Shown here in pieces: positions 52,561-64,000 of a stretch of 64,000 bases of DNA (its first letter is position 1; the number at the start of each line of letters is the position of its first letter). Source of the DNA: Pomacea canaliculata. Its lineage: Eukaryota; Mollusca; Gastropoda; Architaenioglossa; Ampullariidae. The notes beneath the pieces were generated by a model, which did not search any database, was not told where the DNA came from, and worked only from the letters and a program-made list of their open reading frames with translations. The position numbers and the translations under genes were made by a program. Where the stretch lies: assembly GCF_003073045.1 (NCBI RefSeq), contig NC_037592.1:1337371-1401370 (forward strand), read 5' to 3'.

Positions 52561-55500
52561 TCACATTCTTATCATTAAATATAGGGTGTCTCTCATTCAC
52601 ATATATTCAAAATCATCCACTCATTCTTTCCTTTTTCCAACCACTTCGTGTAAACTTGGGTATTGTAATCGAGTAGGTTAAGGCATCTGAACATATCAAA
52701 ACAAAGTATAACCACTCTCTTGTTCTCCCTCACTCTCTTTCACAGGTGTTCTGTATTCTTTACTTTTTTTTTTTTATCACAGGAGTAATGTACATATTAG
52801 TGCACTCCCATCTATCCCTGTGTACAATATCTCCCACACACACACATGTATGTGCATGTAGACAAAGTCCAAACTCGACTGACCCTTTTGTTGACTAACT
52901 CTGTTGGAGACGATACTTTGGTGTGCAAACATAGCACTTGTGAGATAACAGCACAGATTGTTTCACTCTTTTTTAAATTAAAACTGCACATTATTTTCTA
53001 AAAAAAAAAAAGCTTTGTGTCATTTTTTTTTACAGAAGTGGCCAAAACGAAATTTAAAAACCACATAAATTTTGCTTACATGTAGAATTTTTTTATATGA
53101 AAGGAACACTGATGCTCTTAGTTACTAAATGAATGATCGAATCTTCGCATAAATCACTGATCACTTTTTGAGGACACATATCCATAACAATCTCAATCTG
53201 TCACTCAAAACTGTCTAATAAGAGCTAAAATGAAATACCTGCAAATCACAATTATCAAAATTAAGCTACAGATTTATTTAACCACAACTATCTCTTATTT
53301 TTGACACTTGACTAAATTGATACTTACAAAATGTCTTTTATTTTACCTTACAGTTTACTTTGCCACTTGAGTTAAGTTTTTTCTATATTTATTTTGCTCT
53401 TTTTGTGTTTTGTATTTTTATGTGTGTACAAATATATGTGTAGATATTTATACTCTTAATGCGTGAAGACCTTGGAGACATCTTTGATAATTTTGTATAT
53501 TCGTGGATTTTTATGTGTATTATTTTTATAATTTCAAATATTTGTATAATTTCAAACAATCTGCAAATTATTTCCTTGCTGTTTGACTAATACATTCATA
53601 CCTCAACAAATCTATTTTTGTTTTCTAAACCCCCTTCCCCATGTGTGTGGGTGTCCTTTTATTTCTGGCTCTTCATTAAAACAGGCATAGGCAAACTCTC
53701 ATGGCTAATGAGGTATCACCTATAAAATGGTTGATAAATCTCATCTTGTCACATACAGAAACTGCACTTCTGTCTTTTTTCGTTCATTCTTTCCGAATGA
53801 TACTAGCTAACCTGTCTGTGTGTCGTTATGTACGTTTTTTTTTTTTACAGATTTTTTTTGACTGACAAGTGAATAGAAAAGCGGTTTACGTTCTATGGGA
53901 AGTAACTGCTACCAGATGATTGACATTACGGTTTAGCCTCCCTTGTATTTGGTCCGAATTGACGGCACAGGAATGTTGCTGGGTCTCTTGTTCATTAAAA
54001 AAAGAACAAAACTGCCCGAACAAAAGACCTAATGCATGATAATACATAGAGCGTGGATAGGAAGAGTCAACGAGAATCAAAGAAGGAAACGTTACTGCAA
54101 TACAATGAAATTATGCACTAATCCTTCTTGCTCCCCTCATGCCGTTCATATTCTCACTTTGTTCACACACTCTTATTCACGAGTTAACACTTATAAACAC
54201 ACAGACTCTCAAACTTAAAAATAAATATTAGTTGGTCTTCACAAAACCCCTGATTTTACATAGAAAGGTTGAATTTGATTTGGTGCTTCTAATCGAAGAT
54301 CCTGGCATTTCATTGTGACTCGCCTTCCCTTCCATTATCCATAGTGTCCAAACACACATAGCGGTGATCTCGCTTGATTCTCATTTCATAGAGGCCTCGC
54401 CATATCTCACATTGCTGGGAAATCTATTATTTCCATTTAATAATGACCTTGTGTACCTCACAGTGAAGTAGAATTTTCATGTTCATGAGGTGCTCACCTT
54501 CAGCAATAGATGTCAAGAAGGGTCGCTCCTACCACCACACCCTGGCCACCCCGGGGATAACGAAAGAACATTAAGTGTCGTGTCCAGACGCCACTTAACC
54601 CAAGGGGCTGTAGTCATTAGAAAGTGGCAAGGATGCCATGAACATAAGTGGCTGTGGATGCCATGAACATAAGTGGCTGTGGATGCCACGTGACGACAAT
54701 CAAGATGCTGGGCATTGATTGGGTCACCTGAACCCTGGGTAGGATTAACCCTCAGTTGCTAATACAGCACTTGACATATAGTTGTGACATCCGCTTACCT
54801 TACCATTGACAGACATTTGACAGTGGCTCTGCCTCTAATAATAATAATAATAAAAAACAACTAATAAGCACGATATCAATCAGTTAATTGGAATGTAGTC
54901 TGCCCCATGTCAAAACACTCAATACTGACAATGTGTTTGGGTGTGGCGGCCCCAGACTTGTAGCTTAATGTTACACACGCCGCACCTTCTCCCACTGATC
55001 CTAGAACAGGGAATTTGTTTTCCTAAATCGTCTCCTCTTGCGCAGAAGCTCTTCAATCTAACAAAATGATGGATGGGGCAAGTCGTTTTTATGGGGACGA
55101 TTGTCATGTGAGGAGCTCTCAGCACTTTTAAAACTCATTCCTCTCTCTACTAGAGCTTTCCAAACCTACCCCAAGAGAAATTGATCGGGCGATTCTGTAT
55201 TCTTCTCCGTTCTTTCTCAACCCTCTTTGTCCTATTTAATCCTTTATCTGTTCTTCTTTTCTTCCCCGTCCTGGCCCAGTGAAAGCCGCCATCATTTTCT
55301 ATATGTTCTGTCTCGGTGGTGGTGGTGTTCAGCGAATGTGTTCTGCTCACACTAAACACACTGAACACTCACAAAGTCACACTTGAAAGGAATTATTAAA
55401 GCGGTTTAGCCAATATATTCATTAGGCGAATATAAAAAAGTTATGTTTGAAAGCAGTAAAATAAATTGTATTTTTTGTAGATTATTGAGTAATTAACGAT

Positions 55501-56901
55501 GTTAAAAGAGAAATTAAATTTATAAACATAGCATTTTATCTCAGTGGAAATCCCATTTAAAGCTTTTTAAAAAAAATGTTCATAAATTATTAAAATTGAT
55601 TTGTTGGATATGTAAGTGCTGCCATCTTGCGGTGATTAGCACTTGCTGTAGTAGCGGACAATCTGACGGAGGGCAAAGAAAAAACCGTAATAGCCAGAAA
55701 CCCCCTTCACAAGGTCCTCTGTTTACTTGACGGATCGTGTGAAATGTGTATCACAGGTCAAGTGGGCAGACGACTCGATTAAACGGTGTTGTCGGGAATT
55801 TATTTGTTAGCAGCTATCTACCCTGTCTTTTCCACGAGACCTGATTGCACTCGAAGCGAAAAACAAACACATCCACGGCGCATGAATATTCACCTTCTAG
55901 TGAGGAGTGTCGGGTGTCGGGTGTCGGGTGTCCGGCTTAGAAGGCTGAGGGTCTGCGTTCAACTTCTTGCTTTCATCGGTCGTTTAGAAGCTTTACGAAC
56001 AAGTCTGCTGCAAAAGACAAACCAACACTTACGAGTGTCGGCCTGGGACAGACCAGCGCCCAGTGCTTGAGATTTACCATGGCAGCCTCCAGAAGACGAG
56101 TAGGGGACAAGTACATAATTAGTCTTCATGAACTTTGAAAAGTTTGATGTAATGACAGTGACTTGTAAATGAGATCGAGACTGAGCAGAGAGAGAGCCTT
56201 TTTTGTTGTTATTGTTTTTTGTTGTTTTTTTTTTGTTTTTTGTTGTTTTTTTTTTTGTTTTTTGTTTTGCTTTTAGTGCTGCCTCCACCCGATGATTTCA
56301 TAGAAATGATCCCCTTGAAGTGACGGCTGCTTCCTGGCCGTTGAATCCAGACAACTTCAAAAATGTGACGACGACCACAGTGTGTCACCCACCGACACTT
56401 GTCTGTACAGACTCTCAGACACTACACACAACACTCAAGGCTCTCAATACTTTCTTTCTCTGACTGTAGGTCGGGCAAAGAGTTGTTTCACATACACATC
56501 ACAAGAATATGGCTTTTATGTACTCGGAGCAACAATGGATCACCTGGGTAGTCTTTCTCCACCAACACTAGCCGAAGGCAAACTCACTTTGTTAGGATTT
56601 AATTTTTTTCAAAATCAGCACAAATCAGTACTGAAAATATTACTGGGTGCATTCTGCAATACTCAAACAATGAAGTGATGAAATTTGTAAAGATTATACT
56701 AATAACAAAGTTTGTATCAGTTTGTATCAGTCATACAACATCTAGTGATAAGCTGCTGATCATTTCAGTCAAGTTTGATGTTCGCTTCCATCTCGTCTCT
56801 CAAGGTGAAAATCTGTTATTTTCTTAAAGTTATATTTCTTAATTTCTTGGTGTGCATGTATCTGGCATCATGACGTTTAATTATTTGAATTAATTTGATT
56901 A
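52561..56901. other. A/T-rich intergenic DNA, no gene supported
   Basis: Only short A/T-rich frames. A 24-26 bp tandem duplication (ATGCCATGAACATAAGTGGC TGTGG) is at 54625-54692, and GTGTCGG is repeated at about 55.91 kb. A poly-T/GTTT region is at 56.2-56.27 kb. Confidence 0.5.
54625..54692. repeat. 25 bp tandem repeat
   Basis: About 2.5 copies of GGATGCCATGAACATAAGTG GCTGT. Confidence 0.85.
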
Positions 56902-57559
56902 CTCTAAAGCAGGGATGCCCAACCTACGGCCCGCGGGCCATATCCTCCCCCCACAGTACAGGAAATCGGCATGTTAGTAATAAAGAAAACCTTAAAAAAA
57001 AAAAAAAAAACGAAAAAAAAGGGAAGAAGTATTTATCCCTACTTAGGGACGTCTCTCAATCTTTCGATGGATTTCATTCTTGATTTTCGTCTTGGGAAGA
57101 AACCAGTTTTGAGAACGAGGGACGCCGCATTCCACAGGGGATTAGTGATCTTTTGATTGGTTAATATTTGAATCAGTCGTTGAACAGATTGAAAATACAG
57201 ACTCCGGGCTTTCTAGCAAGGTATAAAACAATGGGGTTCTGACATGGAAGCAATACCAAAACAGCGTTTGAATTTCGTCATTTTCCTGTGGAAATCAGGG
57301 CGGATTGCTTTGGGGTCCTCGATTAAAATGTATTTTAAGACAATTTCTAACTTTTATTTTAACAAGACAACTTCAAATATCCCACTAATTACTACATAAT
57401 TAATGGTAAGTACAACTTGCTTCTAATAAAAATGGTATCTGTTCTTTTTTTTTACTTTCTTTCTTTTTTGTATTTTTGCGGTGAAGTGGCCCGCGACACG
57501 GCTGTCCGAAATGGATATGGCCCGCAGGCCGAAAAAGGTTGTGTATCACTGCTCTAAAG
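56902..57559. mobile_element. non-autonomous hAT transposon with intact 8-bp target duplication
   Basis: The element spans 56910-57551 (642 bases). The left end CAGGGATGCCCAACCTACGG continues to GGCCCGCGGGCCATATCC. The inverse of the right end reads CAGTGATACACAACCTTTTT and then CGGCCTGCGGGCCATATCC. The ends are imperfect terminal inverted repeats with the hAT-type CAG start. CTCTAAAG stands on both sides (56902-56909 and 57552-57559), the 8-bp duplication expected of the hAT superfamily. The inside is A/T-rich with no transposase, so it depends on an enzyme made elsewhere. The perfect duplication suggests a not very old insertion. Confidence 0.85.
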
Positions 57560-58870
57560 AATGTGGGCGACGATGAACTGCAGGGCGATTACTATTCTGA
57601 GGTTCAAGGGAAGCTTTGAAGGTGTAGAAAAGTCGGGATACAGTTAATATAATGAACTTTGGACAGTTTGCCAATCATGTGGAGAAAGGTCTTTGACATT
57701 TCCGGGCTGGCATAAACTCCTCTTATTATCAATAGTTTATAATACTGGAAAAAGGAATTAAAGAAAACCCATCACATAGGCACATAACTTCCATTTGAAG
57801 GTACAAAAGGTCTGTCGCTCATGTTTCTATTTAGTCCGGAGACTTGAGTGTGTCACACTAGCAACAATCATGCACTCTACTGAAGGTGAAGGTATTACAT
57901 TAACAACAATTATGCTGCTCCACTGGAGGACAAACAACTATAAATTGTGTGATTCGATTGGCATTATTTATTTAGTAATCTTCAAACAGTTGTGCTGCAT
58001 TTATTTTTTAAGTTTTGCCACGATCCGCTAAGCCCGTTAATTATGTAGCACTTTTAATGGTTTTAATTGACTGTTGCAGGTGTCCACCCCGCACTCACCA
58101 TCCCACCCACATGTATGCACACAGACTAGTCTGCATTAAGATATTTTGTCTCTCTCTCTCTCTCACACACACACAACACACAGACAGACACATCTATAAC
58201 CACCAAATATATAAATGAAGATTTTCGAAGGAGGATTTGAAAAATGTCTGTAAATTAATTTAGTCTCATCTGCATGAATTCTGTCAACAACAACACAGCT
58301 CCCTTAAGATAAACAGTAGAAAGACAATTGACAAATTAGAATAGGAAATATTATTTTTATGTCATTTGAGAAACTTTGGGAGACTTTATGAATGTAGTGG
58401 ATTATACAAAGAAGGTGTCCAAGGACTGATACAGCAACACTGGACTGATACATCTGAAAGGTTAAGAGGTCAGGCAGACTTGTAAGCAGCATGTACAGAG
58501 ATATTCGTTGTGTGTTCATTTGTTGACTTACTTCCAGATGCTGCTGTCATATCTACAGGTCTACTCTTGCCACGTATTTACTTATTTTGAACTTAATGTT
58601 AATGATACCTAAAAGCCTTTAATGCCTTTTCCGCTCCGAAGCATCATGTTAGCACTACACTGATAATCAGTATATTTATGTAAAGAAAATTTGTAATTCT
58701 TCTGTCTTTGTCTTAATGCCAGTTAAAATTTACTGATTTCTTGTACATCATAAACTGAATTTCATTGCTGTTAGTACTGTTTTATGGAATAATGTGTAGA
58801 TTGTACATGATTGTTGTGTTTATTTCCACAGGTCTTAGCCCGCAAACAGGTAGATGGGAACAAAAATGTC
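57560..58870. other. A/T-rich intergenic DNA
   Basis: No gene or element recognised. A short CT/CA repeat is at about 58150-58190. Confidence 0.5.
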
Positions 58871-59170
58871 CCCCGAGCAGTCACGTGACGAGCCTCACCT
58901 CATTAAACTGATGCGACAATAACATAAAGTCTATTACCGGGCTGATTAAAGACATTTCATTAAGGGCACCGCCACCTCCCACCCAGCTGAACCTCCCTGT
59001 GTTGAGGGGGATCGCACCCCATACTCTGTATGAACATCAACATGGTGTTAATGTGTTGTGCCAAGCCACGTGAATAATCTCATGTGTCAGAAAATGAAGC
59101 CGAGATGCGGGTGCTTGTTGTGAGAGCTGACAGCCGCTCATCTGTCACTAAACTCAAATAAATCTGTGCT
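58871..59170. other. unique, enhancer-like block
   Basis: Contains a perfect GTCACGTGAC (58880-58889), TAAAGACATTTCATTAAGGG, a second CACGTG, AGCTGACAG and a CGGCTAATAATCC near its end. These resemble E-box, homeodomain and TALE/Otx sites. It has no coding frame and no repeat signature. The regulatory role is inference. Confidence 0.3.
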
Positions 59171-59869
59171 TCAGCGGCTAATAATCCTACATTGTAGAAG
59201 AAACTTTGTGTGAACTATGCTGCTAACGAAGTATTTTATTGCTGTATTTATTACAATTATTCTTACTTCTGAACGCTGGCTCATCAAGGTCTCCCCTCTA
59301 GTTTTCAAGTCCCCGTAGTAAGGGCAGGCACTCGAGGGTGATGCCGTCAACCTTTCAAGGAATATTGACATGAAGTCTTATTTAGTTATCACTGCTCCTC
59401 ACAGTGTTTGTCATGGTGGTGGAATAGTGAAGATTGTTTATCATCCCATCTGCCATTTCACTTTCATTGAACTTTCTCTTAGTTTGCGCGTGCTCTTGTT
59501 TCTCTCCACTCCCCTCGCTTCTTCTTTTCAAACTCCGAGGACAAAGTAACTAATCTCGACACTTTGACTTTGTTCTCTGTGGATGTTATTGCAAGATGAC
59601 GATGTGTTTGAGCTAGGAACTGTCTTGCCTTCTCTCTGTTAATAAAAACCCAGAATGTGAAAACAAATATAAACAAAAGCGTTCATGTAGATTATTCCGT
59701 TGGTGTCCGATCTTTGTCCACTATTCTTAAAAAAACCAATGTGGCCAGAATAAATAAAAAATATATAAATAAATAAATCGCATCCTTTTGTAGCAGCTCA
59801 AGCCTTGCGTTGGAGCACTGGGCAGTGCGGCAAGGAGCGGTGACGGGAGGAGTGATCTAAAATGACAAA

Positions 59870-60320
59870 CTGTCTTGCCATTCAAATATCGCGGCGGCTG
59901 CTTCATTGAGCTGACTGACCCTGGTCCGCAGCCAATAACAGCCACTAACTGCAGCGCCATCTCTGAGGGCCACGGTGATGCGGGGGTCCGGGGGAGGAGG
60001 GGCTGGGAAATGAGGGGCAATGGGCAGGCTGTTTCGCCAGGACAACTTCATCTCTTCCCTTTCCGTCCAAAACCACGATCGAAATGGGCGCACGTGGCGC
60101 ATGATTTGGAAAGCGGAAGCAGGGAAGAAAGAGAACAAATTAGACCGCTAATTTCACTTTGATGCCCGGGCCTCGTCTCTAAATATGGCGGCCGGCCTTC
60201 AATATGTGGCCGAATGGCGGTGCAGTGTCCCACATCACACGGTCATAGCCTCCACGAGGAGCAGGGGCCGGGGCCTATCCGCCAGTGCAATATGCCGCCT
60301 TCAGACCTGACCTTCCTCCC
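59870..60320. other. unique, G/C-rich, enhancer- or promoter-like block
   Basis: Non-repetitive sequence rich in GCGGC, GCCAATAA and CGCCATNTTG-like words, set in A/T-rich surroundings. No convincing exon is present. It may be a conserved non-coding element or a CpG-rich start region. Confidence 0.3.
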
Positions 60321-61244
60321 CTCCTGCCTTTCTCCACCCCGCCACGTCTCCCCCTGCCTCCCCCTCCTCCCCCCGTTAAATGAGCAAATTGTCTTTAAGC
60401 GGCATCTAATAAATGTGCTACTGGCGAGCCTATCACTCAGGAAGTATTCACGTCAGTGGCCCGAGTAAAGAAAAAATAAATAAATAACAGATGATCGATG
60501 AAGAGAAAAAAAGGAAAAAAAACCCTGTTGTGAAGGAAGACGTTATTAACACGTTTTTGTCAGTTACCTTCGGGTGCACACTGTCAGAGAGCTTTTTGCA
60601 TCAAATGTTTTGACCCTGTCCACTTGTGTCACGAGTGTAACGGGCCTTGTGACGTCGCACATCAACACCGTGATTGTGTCTTGCTGCGTGGTGCGCATGT
60701 CACGTCTTACGTTACGTCACGTGCGTCACACCCACAGTCTGTCTGTCCACACTGTGAGCCTGTCACTGGGCTGTCTTTGGTTCCAGGAGGGACAAGGACC
60801 TTCCTAACGGAGTTCATGTAGTTGACTAGGTAACTGTGTGCGCATGCGTGCACTGTAGTAAAGTTTGCTCTCTACTGTGGTATGGATGACGTGTTGTTGT
60901 CTGTATAGCACAATATTGACAAATAAAGTATCAACTAAAAACATTGCCGTTGATGCAGCTAGCATAGAGATGTGCCTCTGTACTCTTCATTTTGGATGCT
61001 GACCCGTGGTCTGCCAGTTGTTCACCTTGCTCACTTAGTTCTTGCGGCAGTGGGGGGAGGTCTGCTGGAGGATGTCTTGTGGTTGCATTTACTTTTGTGT
61101 TCGGAGTTTAAAGTCTGTACTTCATTTGGTTCCTCAACTTCCTTTTATTCAGTCTTTTTTGTAGTCAGCTTCAGTTGTCTGATCCCTCTTGATTCTAAAA
61201 CTTCTGTGCAGGACTCCCAGGTCAGGGTTTGTGTCTAGTGCAAG

Positions 61245-61560
61245 CATGACAGGAGTAGACAGCCATTGTTGTAGAGATGACTGTGGGAGTAGACAGCCAT
61301 TGTTGTGAAATTACTGAGGGAGTAGACAGACATTGTTGTAGAGATGACTGTGGGAGTAGACAGCCATTGTTGTGAAATTACTGAGGGAGTAGACAGCCAT
61401 TGTTGTAGAGATGACTGTGGGAGTAGACAGCCATTGTTGTGAAATTACGACATCCGTTGTGTGAAATTACTGAGGGAGTAGACAGCCATTACTGTAGACG
61501 TAGACAGAAGTTAGCGGGAGTAGACAGCCACTACTGTGTACTTGTGTTTTCTCATGGACT
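61245..61560. repeat. minisatellite, about 67 bp higher-order unit
   Basis: Alternating half-units, GAGTAGACAGCCATTGTTGT followed by AGAGATGACTGTGG or by GAAATTACTGAGG. About nine half-units, the last ones diverged. Confidence 0.95.
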
Positions 61561-61902
61561 TGTAGTGAGTGCAGGTCGCTCCAGACAGAGGGAGGAACAC
61601 TCGGGAGGTTATTGGCGCGAAGTGCCGGGGATGGTGGTGGTGATGGCGCTCTCAAGACGGTTTGGAAACCAATATCTGGCCGATGTCGGCTGAGCACGCA
61701 TGCGCGCTGTCTCGCAGGCTGGCAGCTGCGTACATTAAACTATAATCAGCTTCATTCTACTTCCACCTGACTGTAGCTCATCCTGTAAGTCTGCAAACTC
61801 TGGGCAGGAAGAACGACAGCAGGGTGTGTGTGGGGGGAGGGGTGTAGAACGTAGCGAGTTAAAGCCAAAAGCCTCCCGCCCACTGTCTTCATTTTTCTAA
61901 GA

Positions 61903-61965
61903 TGCGAGATGACTCGAGATTATGCGAGATTATGCGAGATGAGGCGAGATGAAGTCAAATGAGGC
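61903..61965. repeat. short tandem repeat of GCGAGATKA
   Basis: Five or six diverged GCGAGAT copies just upstream of the motif cluster at 62.04 kb. Confidence 0.75.
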
Positions 61966-62039
61966 TTGTCGCTCAGTGAGGATGAGAGGCTGATTAGCAA
62001 GCACTACAGCCATGGCGCTGACACGCTACGGTTCCTGAC

Positions 62040-62073
62040 CACGTGACGTCATGAGAACTCAATTCTCGCGAGA
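62040..62073. promoter_or_regulatory. promoter-like cluster: CACGTGACGTCA and TCTCGCGAGA
   Basis: An E-box fused to a CRE (62040-62051) is followed 12 bases later by the palindrome TCTCGCGAGA (62064-62073). That palindrome is a known core-promoter element of CpG-rich housekeeping genes in animals. No TATA box or downstream coding exon was recognised. Confidence 0.35.
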
Positions 62074-62998
62074 TTCTTACTTCTTGAACGATCGTCTCAT
62101 CCTTGTCCCTTCGCTCTACCCGAAAGAAAAAAAAAAACTTCTTTTCTTTTTCTTTCTCTGTTGAGATAGCTCTGTCAGTGGACTGAACTTCATCAAGGAT
62201 GTTACGGAGGTTTATCGGAGTCCATTGGAGGGACCGGCGTGACGACAGACGTGGATCTTAGTACAGTCAGCTTTGTTTGCAATGTTTGAATCACGCCCAC
62301 TTCTCGTTGTGAGATCGTTTTGAGGAGAAGGTGAGAGAGGCGAGCGGGCAACGAACGCGAACAAGAGGACAAAGTGAAGTAAACAGTGATGTGGGAGTGG
62401 AAGGAAGAAGGAAGGAGAAATACTTGAACTAAGAAACCACGTGATCAGCGACCAGCTTTGACAAGTGACGCCGAAGTAGCTGACGACGACCTGTTCACGT
62501 ACAGCGGTTGCCAAACAAACCGGGTATTCTGTATCGTGTGATCCATGTACCCGGCTGTTAGAATCCTGTCGCCAGGGCTTTATCCTGCAGCTGACATCTT
62601 TAAACCTTATTCCTCCATTTCCCCAGCAACCTCTACGTCTGTAACCAACTCACAGCGACCTGTTTGTCATTACATGCTGTCACATTCCCTTTTAATGTTG
62701 TCATATTCCTGTTTACGGAATGCCGGTCTTCGAACCCTGACTAATTGTCTTTAAACAAAAGTCTGATTCTGCATAATGAGAAAAAGAAAAAAAAATTCTT
62801 AGTGGATGTCGTTCTGCACAGCTAAACATTTCTTCTCTGTTATTCACTCAGATGTTAATTTTGTATTTCTGCACAGCTTAAAATGTCTGCTGATTGTTTA
62901 CTCAGCTGTTGACTCTGTACTTGAGCACGGCTCAATCACTCACTGTCCTCACTCGGGGGTGGGGTGGGTGGGGTGGGGTAGTGGGAGGTCGATAGCCA
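62074..62998. other. no gene recognised downstream of the motif cluster
   Basis: If the cluster is a promoter, this could be a non-coding first exon and intron. A GGGGTG tandem repeat lies at about 62943-62980. Confidence 0.3.
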
Positions 62999-63200
62999 CG
63001 TGAGACGCGCTTGTCACCAGCAGATCGAGAATCATTGGTTCAAGGTTCAGATTTCGTGTCGGGGTTTGTGTATTTTTTTCGTGGATGTGAGAACGTTTGT
63101 CCGGGTACTTCGGTTTCAACCACCTTTGTGCACAGCGTGTGTAGAGGGGCGGTAACCTGGCGGTGACTGATTAGCGCGATGTAAGGGCAGAGGTGAGCAC
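62999..63200 (+). mobile_element. diverged tRNA-derived SINE
   Basis: B-box-like AAGGTTCAGATTTCG at about 63041, followed by GTCCGGGTACTTCGGTTTCA in the same order as the copy at 52.2 kb, and by GATTAGCGCGATGTAAGG. Confidence 0.5.
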
Positions 63201-63542
63201 GAGACGACAGACGTCATAGTTGTCATGACGTCACAATCCTCAATACAGATCTGCAGTGAGATCTGCAAGTCTGCAGTGATTTAGATCACAGAAACAAAGG
63301 TCAAACACACAGCCTGACCTCCGCACTCTCCAGCGGTCGCGCCATCTAACAGTAAATAAATAATAAATAACATTAAATTAAGTAAAATAACCGTTTGACA
63401 TAATGCTGGTGAATTGATGATCAAGATTTTTAAGAATTTGAATGTTTGAAACAGTTTGAGTCTGAATGTCACCTTCCTCCAGCGCCGGACGCCGGTCGTT
63501 TGTGTCTATGTCCGTAGTCGTCCTGCTGACACTTGCATTGAG

Positions 63543-63595
<53 letters not shown>

Positions 63596-64000
63596 CGCTG
63601 TCGGCTCTTGGTGTGTTGCTGGCAGGGCGACTAACAACGCACTTGAAGGTCTGCACCCGGTGCTGCTGCTGTCGCTGTCGGTTCCTGCTCGTCTGCTTTG
63701 GTCTCCTCACTGCATACTAGTCTTTTGACGTCATTACAACTATGACGTCTGTCGTCTCGTGCTCACCTCTGCCCTGACCTCGCCCTGACCAATCAGATTA
63801 CCGCCCCTCTACATCCGAAAGATTCTTGTACAATTCCGTCTTTTCTGCCCACGATGACCAGAGGTGCAGCGTCTTGGTGAGCCTCAACAATGAATGTGAC
63901 TAAACCGGAAGCTTGTACACACCTGCCTCGTTTCAGTAGTAAACAGAAGAAAAATCGTCTGCAAGCAGTCCCGTCATACAGTTCGTGGGAGGACAGCGTC
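63201..64000. other. no gene supported at the window end
   Basis: Contains the CTG repeat below and two TGACGTCA octamers. The open frame across the CTG tract is Leu- or Ala-rich on one strand and Ser-rich on the other, with no supporting splice or start signals. Confidence 0.4.
63540..63601. repeat. (CTG)n microsatellite
   Basis: About 18 CTG triplets with single CTGTTG and TCG changes, and a second short CTGCTGCTG tract at 63660. Confidence 0.95.

Noticed and set aside
54919..55125. Cys-rich - strand frame with RRCGVCNIKLQ
   Set aside because: Superficially like the Cys motifs of some retroelements, but too short and without other conserved blocks.
60788..60834. Short + strand exon after TTTGGTTCCAG reading RDKDLPNGVHVVD to TAG, with AATAAA at about 60.92 kb
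   Set aside because: Good acceptor and poly(A) signal, but no upstream coding exon in phase could be found.
63378..63728. Poly-Ala, poly-Leu or poly-Ser frames over the CTG tract
   Set aside because: Open in several frames because of the triplet repeat; no start, splice or homology support.

Overview
The window is nuclear DNA from an animal, most likely a mollusc and probably a gastropod. Genes are split by GT-AG introns, and most of the sequence is intron or intergenic DNA full of CA, GA and ATC microsatellites, minisatellites, tRNA-derived SINEs and decayed LINEs. The mollusc guess rests on a lectin-type receptor with a C-terminal tail that I associate with lophotrochozoan proteins, on snail-like LINE and SINE fragments, and on a peptide-hormone precursor of invertebrate type. 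No species can be named from the sequence alone.

Layout. Bases 1-132 may be the end of a + strand gene. From 2.3 to 3.9 kb lies a decayed pogo/Tigger-like DNA transposon. From 10.86 to about 26.9 kb on the + strand is a secreted peptide-hormone gene. It has a promoter with receptor half-sites, a perfect CRE and a TATA box, then a non-coding first exon, a 9.4 kb intron, a signal-peptide exon, a symmetric exon coding almost all of an amidated 33-residue peptide, a processing-site exon, and a 3' exon with AATAAA. At 29.6-30.5 kb a separate two-exon + strand gene seems to encode a 111-residue intracellular protein that I do not recognise. From 31.9 to 37.95 kb on the - strand is a membrane receptor with three C-type-lectin-like domains, a Ser/Thr/Pro-rich stalk and one membrane helix. 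Its CTLD exon junctions are all phase 1, and one intron appears to be GC-AG.

Near 42 kb the sequence becomes visibly more A/T-rich. A Jockey-like LINE remnant lies at 42.7-44.0 kb. The housekeeping gene SKP1 is on the - strand from about 51.8 to 44.7 kb, with four coding exons giving a complete 162-residue protein. Its second coding intron holds two LINE fragments in opposite orientations. A non-autonomous hAT element at 56.91-57.55 kb keeps a perfect 8-bp target duplication. From 58.8 to 64 kb I find no gene, only enhancer-like unique blocks, a promoter-like motif cluster at 62.04 kb, a minisatellite, a SINE and a CTG repeat.

The identified genes do not form a pathway or operon. The most interesting items are the peptide-hormone gene with its unusual splicing, the three-CTLD receptor, the small unknown protein, and a striking excess of GTCACGTGAC and TGACGTCA palindromes.
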